Shown: piece after piece, positions 26,144 to 32,216 of the stretch
Numbering within the stretch: position 1 is the stretch's first letter
Layout of the letters: the number at the start of each line of letters is the position of its first letter
From: CBDCEG01 sp965215775
GTDB taxonomy: Bacteria > Pseudomonadota > Gammaproteobacteria > Cardiobacteriales > Ostreibacteriaceae
Length of the DNA stretch: 33,239 nucleotides
Direction of reading: 5' to 3'
Assembly (NCBI GenBank): GCA_965215775.1
Contig: CBDCEG010000014.1
Span: forward strand, 1-33,239
Position numbers and translations under genes: made by a program
Notes under the pieces: model-generated
What the model was told of the DNA's origin: nothing
Database searches by the model: none
What the model saw: the letters and a program-made list of their open reading frames with translations, nothing else

Positions 26144-26404
26144 TATAAACCTAAGGCAACCCTTGTGGTTGCCTAATATTTGATTATTTAAAAACACCAA
26201 ATCAGTAAAGTTAATATAAACCACCTCCCTGCGGTTACTCCTCCTCCTTTGAAGGAGGAGAGTTTTAAGAGCTGATTTAATATTGTAAAGGTGTGATTTA
26301 TCAAGACTAAAAAAACAAACTACACAAAACAATTCAACAAGTTATAATAATATTTTCAGTGCTAAAAAAATAAAGGTAAAAAAAGATTATGAAAATAAAG
26401 ACTT
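25133..26404 (+). repeat. 1.27-kb tandem direct repeat, unit B
   Basis: This is the second unit of the repeat described at 23727-24995. It ends in a copy of the second gene's ribosome-binding region and first codons, so the duplication once continued into a third gene copy. Confidence 0.92.
26154..26174 (+). terminator. Hairpin after lipoprotein copy 2, possible terminator
   Basis: This is the same AGGCAACC/GGTTGCCT stem-loop as after copy 1. It is followed at 26241-26260 by a perfect nine-pair CTCCTCCTT/AAGGAGGAG hairpin, which is imperfect in unit A. Confidence 0.55.
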
Positions 26405-26418
26405 TAACTAAAATCTAA
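26389..26418 (+). pseudogene. Start of a third lipoprotein copy, truncated after ten codons
   Basis: ATG at 26389 sits exactly where the second lipoprotein starts within the repeat, with the same upstream AAAAAAAGATT. The frame reads MKIKTLTKI and stops at 26418. Similarity to the second copy (MKTNTSTN at its start) ends there, so this is a stub of a deleted third copy. Confidence 0.55.
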
Positions 26419-26462
26419 TACATTAAAAAATATTATAAACAAAATAAATAACAGAGGATATT

Positions 26463-27137
26463 ATGTGTGAACCTAAAGGAACAAACGAATCGGTAAATGA
26501 AAGTGGATGTCAATCAATCCCAATTATACCGCTTAGATATGCACTTATGCCTAAAGTTTTAGGTAATAATAAAACAACTCTTTACAGTGATCTTGCAGGG
26601 TTGTATAAATTTGAAGGTTTGGAATTAAAAACAGCAGTTTATAGTGTCAGGACTGCAAGAGAGGGTCTTATATACTTATGGGATGGGATTGATATCCACC
26701 TATGGGAAAGTGATGGCACTGGTAATTTCTTACCACTTAACTGGAATGGAAGTTCTAAAGGAAGTCTAGTTCAAAATATTTCAGTTTCTAAAGATGCCAA
26801 AGATGTTTATATTGCCTACTCTCAGAGTTTATGGGAGGAAGATTATATTAAAACAATATTAAATGCGAAGGATAAGTTTATGACTAAACTTGACCTTAAT
26901 GAAATATTAGATGGCTCTAAAAAAGACTCAACGCAGGAAAACATTCTGCCCTCAGCAAATCCTGAAAAATGGATAGAAGAATATAAAACAAACTTTTTGG
27001 AGGTTGATTTTAATTGGAGCTGTTCTACCCCCAAATCTGTTCAAGCAATTAATAATTTAAAAATAGAGATAAGTCTTGTGGAGATCATGCGAAAAAAATG
27101 CCTGTATTTATTGTACTTCATGATCCTGTTGCGATAA
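26463..27137 (+). pseudogene. VasX-like MIX-domain T6SS effector, segment 1 (N-terminal)
   Basis: This is the N-terminal part of a VasX/BTH_I2691-type effector. It shows the entry motif IPIIPLRYALMP at about 19-30 and the MIX core motif R66-x-G68-L-I-Y71-L-W in AREGLIYLWDG, followed by FLPLNW; MIX marks T6SS effectors. The genuine protein leaves this frame between 27056 and 27098. In this frame the tail (IEISLVEIMRKKCLYLLYFM) is unlike the family, whereas the -1 frame reads KNRDKSCGDHAKKMPVFIVL, which is family-like. A canonical slippery heptamer sits at 27056-27062. The gene is further broken downstream, so I treat it as decayed rather than a functional frameshifted gene. Confidence 0.8.
27056..27062 (+). 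other. Slippery heptamer T TTA AAA at the frame change of the MIX effector
   Basis: In the upstream frame the codons are AAT TTA AAA, so the heptamer has the phase needed for -1 slippage. The -1 frame opens exactly here, after a TAA at 27053. A second A-run heptamer, A AAA AAA, lies in phase at 27092-27098. Either could be a programmed site or the place of a one-base insertion. Confidence 0.45.
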
Positions 27138-28753
27138 CTATTGACCAAGGTAATATTGCAGAAGCATATCAACAGCAGATTTTGGATATCAAGGCTAAAG
27201 AGCAAGAAAGTAAGGAAATTGCATCTACAGGAGTTCCTCCTAAGAAAAGCTCTGGAGGAAAACAAAGCAGTCCAACGGTGATACCTAAAGAAATGAAGCT
27301 GGATAGTTCAAAGATAAAGAGCTTAAGCGCTGAATTTCACCGTAAAAGAGTTATATTTAGTATTATCAAAAATAATTTAAAGCGAACTTACCCTAAGGCT
27401 AAAGACTTACCAAAAGAAAGAGAGAAAAATAAATATGTTATAAATATTCTTACAAATAAAAAGGAGAATCCAAAATCAAAAAGACATCTAGAACATATTA
27501 AACTACAGGAATTAAAAACATTTGCAGCTGAATTAGATACTGAAGAAAATGAAATAAAGAAAATAGAAGCTGATATTCTAAAGGCAACAAATGACCATAA
27601 AGTAATTTTATTAACAATGGAGCTAGATAAAGCTAATCACCCAAGTAATTTAGCTTCTGTGTATAGAACTTATAATAGAAAAAATGTTAATTCCGCAGTA
27701 TCTCTTGAAAAAGTTATTGCTGTTAGTATGCGTGGAATAGGCGTTCCATCGTCTGATAATGAAGAGGAAGATAAACGCTTCAAATTGTTAGGCAAATGGA
27801 TAGAACAAGAAGAAAATAGTCCTCTTTATTTAGGCTTAAAAGCATTTGAAGATTTTGAAACTGAAATTGATTCAGCTGGTGTAGCTGACCTTATTGATAG
27901 TAGTAAAACTCTTGCAGAAGAACTTTATAAGAAAATGCCTTTTTCAATAGGAACGGAGCGTATAGTTCAAGAAACAATAGTCTATGACTTAAAAAGATCT
28001 GTAAGAAAATGGGAACCAGGTAAGCGTCTTTTAATAAATACAAATCCAGGTAAGAAATTAGAAAAACTATTTAAAATTATTATAGCAAGATATGGAATCA
28101 CAGATGGTAAATATTACTTTCAACTAAATGATGGTCTTACCCGACAAGCAAGCATGTCTGATATAACAAAAATTTATATAGGGACTATTAATAATACAAA
28201 AAATGTTACTGGGAAGGTTGGTGAAAATAGTGCTGAAATAACAAAGCGAACAAACACACGCAAATCAAATAATACAGTTGAAGGTTTAGCTAAAATTGGG
28301 GAGATAGGCATACCTGTTGGAGTGGCGGCGATTCATGCGTATAATTTATGGGGTGCGATAAAGTACTATTCTGAAGATAAATCCTCAACTAGAAATTTGA
28401 ATACTGCATCTGCATCAATTGGCTTTTTAGGAGCGTTTATTGAGGTAGCTACTTTTGCTGTGCATGACCCAGAGAAATTTATTCATAAAGTACCTGGCAA
28501 AATACCAGCAGCTATTTTTGCTAAGCTTATTCTATGGAAAGTAGTAAGTAAGATGAATCTTGTTGGTGCAGCTTTGGATGTTGTTATTACCTTTGTTGAT
28601 ACAAAAAAATTATTAAGCAAAGGTGATAATGATGCAGCTTTCTATTCTGTTGCAGGAGGGGTTGTTGGGATGGCAGGGGGAGGGTTGATGGTTGTTGGTG
28701 CTAAAGGGCTAGCTGCCACCGCTTTTATCCCAGGTATTGGTTGGCGCAGCTGA
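27098..28753 (+). pseudogene. VasX-like MIX effector, segment 2 (middle and hydrophobic part)
   Basis: The frame is open from 27056. It contains PVFIVLHDPVAITIDQGNIA, the family's conserved DPVG-like region, then a long charged helical part. The C-terminal portion is rich in hydrophobic helices (GEIGIPVGVAAIHAYNLW, IGFLGAFIEVATFAV, YSVAGGVVGMAGGGLMVVGA), matching the pore-forming C-terminal half of VasX. It ends at 28750 with GIGWRS because IS3 copy 2 begins at 28751; the TGA stop is IS sequence. Restoring the site does not restore the frame: one extra base near 28735-28745 separates this segment from segment 3. If that base were absent the join would read IPGIGGAAGVLLLGVG. Confidence 0.82.
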
Positions 28754-28775
28754 AGTGGTTCAGTTTTATGGGACA
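28751..28775 (+). repeat. Left terminal inverted repeat of IS3 copy 2
   Basis: It begins TGAAGTGGTTCAG and pairs imperfectly with 29991-30015. The blocks TGGT and TTTTATGG are shared with the complement of the right end. Confidence 0.88.
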
Positions 28776-28814
28776 GATTTTTAGCCTATAATACACTTTT
28801 AAGAGGAAAAAATT

Positions 28815-29120
28815 ATGTCAAAAATTAACAAACAAAGAAAAACTTGGACTGTAGAGCAAAAGCTTGATTATGCAAAGCTTATGGTGCATGAAAATTATAC
28901 AAATAGTCAAATTCAAGAAATTTCTGGTGCAGGAAAATCAGCTGTTGCGCGTTGGAAAAAACAATATATTGACGAATTAGGTGGGAAAACTCCAGATGGC
29001 AAAAGAGCGTTGACAGCTCAGCAGCAGGAGATTCAAGACCTTAGGAAACAGCTTTGGAGGGCTAAAAGAGACAATGAAATTTTAAAAAAGGCTGCTGCCA
29101 TTTTTATTCAAAAAAACTAA
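28815..29120 (+). CDS. IS3-family transposase OrfA
   Basis: This full 101-residue OrfA starts MSKINKQRKTWTVEQKLDYA after AAGAGG. An HTH (SQIQEISGAGKSAVARWKKQ) and a coiled-coil oligomerisation region follow. The last codons CAA AAA AAC TAA contain the -1 slippage heptamer A AAA AAC, so part of the ribosomes continue as LKTEVIMKIK into OrfB. OrfA alone in this family usually acts as a regulator, the fusion as transposase. Confidence 0.95.
   Translation: MSKINKQRKTWTVEQKLDYAKLMVHENYTNSQIQEISGAGKSAVARWKKQYIDELGGKTPDGKRALTAQQQEIQDLRKQLWRAKRDNEILKKAAAIFIQKN
29111..29117 (+). other. Programmed -1 frameshift heptamer A AAA AAC of the IS3 element
   Basis: It is in the zero frame of orfA, directly before the orfA stop. 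The -1 frame is open from here into orfB. This is the standard IS3-family arrangement. The matching site in copy 1 is 254-260. Confidence 0.75.
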
Positions 29121-29134
29121 AAACTGAAGTTATT

Positions 29135-29986
29135 ATGAAAATAAAAATGGCAAATAAAAATTACTCAATAACTGAATTATGCACTGCTTATGGGGTTCCT
29201 AAAAATACATTTTATAAAAAGACTAACACTAGGAAAATTAATAGAAAATCTTCTGAAATAATATCTTTATTAAAGAAAATTTCTATAGAAACAAAACACA
29301 GTTATGGGAAAAGAAGAATGCAAAAAGAACTCCAACTTTACGGTATTAAGATTGGTATTTTTAAAGTAGCTTCATTGATGAAACTTGCTAATATTCAAGC
29401 AATTACACCAAGAAAAAAACACTATTACCCCAAAGAACGAGTGTCTAAAATTATTTCTGATAATATTTTAAATAGAGAATTTAATCAAAAAACACCAAAT
29501 ACACATTGGGTTGGCGATATAACTTATATCCGAAATCATCAAGGCTGGAGCTATTTAGCGACGGTTCTTGACCTTGCAACAAAAGAAATTGTGGGCTGGA
29601 GTTTGTCGCAAAAACCGAATGCAAAACTTGCAAAAAAAGCACTTCAAAACGCAATTAGAAGAAAACATCCAGATACAAGCAAATTATTATTTCACTCAGA
29701 TCGTGGCGTGCAATATACGTCTAATTTATTTGTTGATTTTTGTGTAAATTTGCATATAACAAAGAGTGTTAGCAGAAAAGGAAACTGTTGGGATAATGCT
29801 GTAATGGAAAGGTTTTTTAGGAGTCTAAAGTCTGAAAGATTAAATTATTTAAGTTTTAAAAGTCATCAAGAAGTTACTGAAGAAGTAGATAGTTATATAT
29901 ATTTTTATAATTATAAGAGGTTAAATTCCGCAATAAATTACATGACACCAAATGAAAAATTTAATAGAATGATAAATGTCGCTTAA
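29135..29986 (+). CDS. IS3-family transposase OrfB (DDE integrase core)
   Basis: The 283 residues are identical to the OrfB of copy 1 (278-1129), with DDE residues in WVGDITYI, LFHSDRGVQYTS and NAVMERFFRSLKSE. The gene appears intact, so the element is probably mobile. The element's right inverted repeat begins five bases after the stop. Confidence 0.97.
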   Translation: MKIKMANKNYSITELCTAYGVPKNTFYKKTNTRKINRKSSEIISLLKKISIETKHSYGKRRMQKELQLYGIKIGIFKVASLMKLANIQAITPRKKHYYPKERVSKIISDNILNREFNQKTPNTHWVGDITYIRNHQGWSYLATVLDLATKEIVGWSLSQKPNAKLAKKALQNAIRRKHPDTSKLLFHSDRGVQYTSNLFVDFCVNLHITKSVSRKGNCWDNAVMERFFRSLKSERLNYLSFKSHQEVTEEVDSYIYFYNYKRLNSAINYMTPNEKFNRMINVA

Positions 29987-29989
29987 AAA

Positions 29990-30649
29990 GTGTTCCATAA
30001 AATTAGACCATTACAAGCAGGAGTATTATTACTTGGAGTTGGCATTTATTTAGGTTATAAGTCAGCTGAAAAAACAGATACAGACAGGGATATATGGGTT
30101 AGTAAGACTGTTTTTGGTATCCCCATTAAAACTCTCTTTAATGGTGAAGTATATAAAAATTTTGAAAATTTATCAGAAGCTTTGGCAGAACATTATTTTA
30201 TTACCTTTAGCCCTATTAAGATTGATAGTGCAGAAGAAATTTTTAAGAAGACGGTTGACACAGAATGGTATGAGAATGGTCTTAATAAAGATTCTGTACA
30301 TTTTGTAACTTTATTACCAGGCTATAAAGAAAACCTTAGTGACTGGAATTGTACATTGATAGGTCTTGATGCAGATGATGTTAACTCAAATAAAAGAGAA
30401 AATGCTACAAGAGCTTTAGAGGCTGAGCTTATTTTGAGTAGTGGCAAGATAATTCCTTATGGAAATATTGCTAAAAAAAGATTTAATCCAATAATTGAAA
30501 CAGTACAGAAACCAGAGGGGCTGTATATTTTTATAAGAAAAGTATTTTCTAATCAGGGTATAGAATCAGTTGCTTTAACTTTTAATTATTGGCTAAATAA
30601 AGAATTAACCAAAGAGCCAATAGTTAAAACTTTATATGAAGATGAATAA
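29990..30649 (+). pseudogene. VasX-like MIX effector, segment 3 (C-terminal), behind IS3
   Basis: The effector sequence proper starts at 30017. The first nine codons, from a GTG at 29990, are IS3 end sequence and could give a new chimeric start. It opens with a hydrophobic helix (GVLLLGVGIYLGY) continuous in character with the hydrophobic end of segment 2, then a soluble domain of about 190 residues (WVSKTVFGIPIKTLFNGEVY, SGKIIPYGNIAKKRFNP). Together the three segments make a protein of roughly 970 residues, within the usual range of VasX-type effectors. The stop overlaps the next ATG as TAATG, so the downstream lipoprotein was coupled to the effector. Confidence 0.75.
29991..30015 (+). repeat. 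Right terminal inverted repeat of IS3 copy 2
   Basis: It ends ACCATTACA and is followed by the AGC target duplicate at 30016-30018. Confidence 0.88.
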
Positions 30650-31026
30650 TGTTACCAAAAAATGTAATAAATAAAGCTGTAAAAAATTTATTATTATTTA
30701 TGATGTTTATATTATATGGCTGTAATCAAGATACAAAATGTGTAAAAGTTGTTAATAATAAAAAACAAAATATACAAAATGCTACCCTAGTTTTTTCAGC
30801 AATAAAAAAAGGGAAAGCTGGAAATTTGGTAACAAACTTTTCCCCTTTATACTCTTATAATATAGGTGAAACAAATATTAAAGGGAAAATATGCTTTACT
30901 AATCATGTATTAGAAGATTCTATGTATTCATATGAAAATTTTCGCTTTTGGACATTTACATTTAATTCTATTAAAAAAAGTTTTTATAGTTTTGAAGAAA
31001 TTCCAATAATTCTTATATTGGAGTAA
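30649..31026 (+). CDS. Small lipoprotein, candidate immunity protein of the MIX effector
   Basis: This 125-residue protein has a signal peptide and lipobox L22-Y23-G24-C25. The mature domain is unrecognised and has three cysteines counting the lipidated one (C25, C31, and another in GKICFTNH). Its ATG overlaps the stop of the MIX effector's last segment (TAATG at 30647-30651). VasX-type pore formers attack the inner membrane from the periplasm, so a membrane-anchored protein encoded right after the effector is the expected place for its immunity partner. The family assignment is unknown. Confidence 0.68.
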   Translation: MLPKNVINKAVKNLLLFMMFILYGCNQDTKCVKVVNNKKQNIQNATLVFSAIKKGKAGNLVTNFSPLYSYNIGETNIKGKICFTNHVLEDSMYSYENFRFWTFTFNSIKKSFYSFEEIPIILILE

Positions 31027-31404
31027 AATACAAAGCCATAGCAAAAACAATTTTAATTTATTTAGCAATATTTATTAATACTATTTTTGCTGGGATAAAT
31101 TCACAAAATTAAAAACGATAAAGGTGTTTGGATGGTTATTATTAACCACTTAGATGCTATCTGCTAGCACTCAGTTTACATATTATAAAAAAGGAGTAAT
31201 AAATGTATTTAAAAAATAATATGCAGTTTTTTTTGAAAGAAGCACAAAGTGATAAAAAAAGAAATTAATGGAATTATATTTTCAAATGTAGCTTATGTTT
31301 TAGTATTTATAGATAATGCTAATATACTCGAAGAGTTATTATTTGAAGGTAGTTTTTTAATATGGATAGAATTAAAAAATAGTATGCTAAAGACAGGTAA
31401 ATAA
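31027..31404. other. Region with decayed small genes between two accessory genes
   Basis: Near 31030-31110 a frame reads like a signal peptide (IAKTILIYLAIFINTIFAG) but has no clear start and stops at once. From 31203 a small frameshifted ORF is seen, described separately. No promoter or RNA gene is evident between them. Confidence 0.5.
31203..31404 (+). pseudogene. Small ORF of about 66 codons broken by one base in an A7 run
   Basis: ATG at 31203, with GGAG upstream, reads MYLKNNMQFFLKEAQSDKK and stops at 31266-31268. If one A is removed from the seven at 31254-31260, the frame continues EINGIIFSNVAYVLVFIDNA and on to a TAA at 31402-31404, immediately before the next ATG. A GTG at 31249 could also start the second part on its own. 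No family is recognised. Position between candidate immunity genes suggests another small immunity-type gene. Confidence 0.45.
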
Positions 31405-31905
31405 ATGGATATAGATAAATTAATAGAACTTTTTGGTAAAGAATATAGAGATAAAAAGTTGGTAGATTTTTTTAAAGAAAATGGTTTTGATGTAGTTAAA
31501 TCAGTTCAAGAATGGATGAAAACAAAATACTATAAAGGTGCAGAGTCTTCAACTTATGCAGAAAATATTAATAGAGGATATTCTTTACATTTTAGTGATG
31601 AGTTAGATTATTTTAATGCAGAAGATGGTAAATATGGTGAAAGTGGTAGGTACTATTTCACATCTGTATATTTCTATTCAGATGGTGCAGATGGGTATCA
31701 TCAATATGAAGGAGAACTTGTCAATGGTATACGCATTACAGATACACGAGATGAGATACGAGCCTTGATGGAAAAACCCTATAAAGGACATGATTTTTTA
31801 GATAGAGATAAATGGGAAGATGTAAATGGATGTATAGTCTCAGTGAATTATAAAGGAGATGAGACACCGTTTAATATTTGTATTTATCTTGATAAAAATA
31901 ATTAA
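31405..31905 (+). CDS. Soluble immunity-like protein, unrecognised family
   Basis: This 166-residue protein has no signal or membrane segment. The pattern is that of many polymorphic-toxin immunity proteins: a helical N-terminus (MDIDKLIELFGKEYRDKKLV), then GYSLHFSDELDYF, repeated strands (YYFTSVYFYSDGADG), and YEGELVNGIRITDTRDEIRALMEKP before a basic/acidic end. The combination G-x-x-L-x-F, tY-x-G-x-L-x-x-G-I and D-x-R-x-x-I resembles SMI1/DUF-type immunity families, but I cannot name one. A cytoplasmic location means it would not protect against a periplasm-acting toxin, so it may be an orphan antitoxin for another effector. Confidence 0.65.
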   Translation: MDIDKLIELFGKEYRDKKLVDFFKENGFDVVKSVQEWMKTKYYKGAESSTYAENINRGYSLHFSDELDYFNAEDGKYGESGRYYFTSVYFYSDGADGYHQYEGELVNGIRITDTRDEIRALMEKPYKGHDFLDRDKWEDVNGCIVSVNYKGDETPFNICIYLDKNN

Positions 31906-31957
31906 GGACGGAGCTATTTACTCATAACAGCTTTCTTTGTAAACTGTTGTATTGTAA

Positions 31958-32077
31958 TATATTATTATAAAATACTATGTATTTAGTGAAATTGCTAATA
32001 GTGCTATTTTTGAACTTAAATCAATTGATGATGATATCTATCTTAATAGATTAGTAATTACTTCATTAAACTCCTAA
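31958..32077 (+). pseudogene. Possible C-terminal gene remnant
   Basis: A 39-codon open frame with ordinary codon use reads SEIANSAIFELKSIDDDIYL and stops at 32075-32077. It has no start codon with a ribosome-binding site. It may be the tail of a deleted accessory gene, or chance. The remainder of 31906-32102 shows nothing. Confidence 0.25.
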
Positions 32078-32102
32078 AAAACCCCTAAAACAAAAGAAAA
32101 AT

Positions 32103-32216
32103 CTAAAAGCCTTTAAGTTTATTCAAATCTCTTCTATCTTTTTTTGTTGGGCGTCCTTTTTGTGTGTTTATTGTTTGGTGGGAAAGTTTTTTGAGTAGTT
32201 TCAAGCTATCTCTTTC
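32103..32216 (-). pseudogene. hslR: C-terminal remnant of hslR (Hsp15), cut at the IS30 end
   Basis: On the minus strand, 37 codons and a stop read SLKLLKKLSHQTINTQKGRP followed by TKKDRRDLNKLKGF. This matches the end of Hsp15, where E. coli has ALARKLNALTMPHPDRRPDK then KERRDLLRFKH. Hsp15 is an S4-domain RNA-binding protein that recycles 50S subunits carrying stalled nascent chains. The S4 domain and start are missing. The frame breaks at 32217 with a TAG that belongs to the neighbouring IS30-like sequence, so the element's insertion truncated the gene or accompanied a deletion. Confidence 0.7.

Larger units (their letters stand above)
26144..26462. other. Gene-free repeat tail before the MIX effector
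   Basis: These 319 bases hold the 3' region of repeat unit B, with two hairpins (26154-26174 and 26241-26260), then a copy of the upstream region of lipoprotein copy 2. After the repeat fades near 26404 there is about 60 bases of A/T-rich DNA, containing CAGAGGA just before the MIX effector ATG at 26463. Confidence 0.7.
28751..30015 (+). mobile_element. IS3-family insertion sequence, copy 2 (complete)
   Basis: This complete 1265-base element is bounded by imperfect 25-base inverted repeats (28751-28775 and 29991-30015) starting TG and ending CA. The triplet AGC is duplicated at 28748-28750 and 30016-30018, the 3-base target duplication expected of this family. It carries orfA and orfB in -1 phase with the A AAA AAC heptamer at 29111-29117. 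A perfect TATAAT lies at 28787-28792, with a weak -35. It splits the VasX-like effector gene. No differences from copy 1 were seen over the shared 1158 bases, indicating recent transposition. Confidence 0.97.

Noticed and set aside
23727..26404. CRISPR or short tandem array
   Set aside because: The repetition is one 1.27-kb gene-sized duplication, not short regularly spaced repeats; no such array was found elsewhere.
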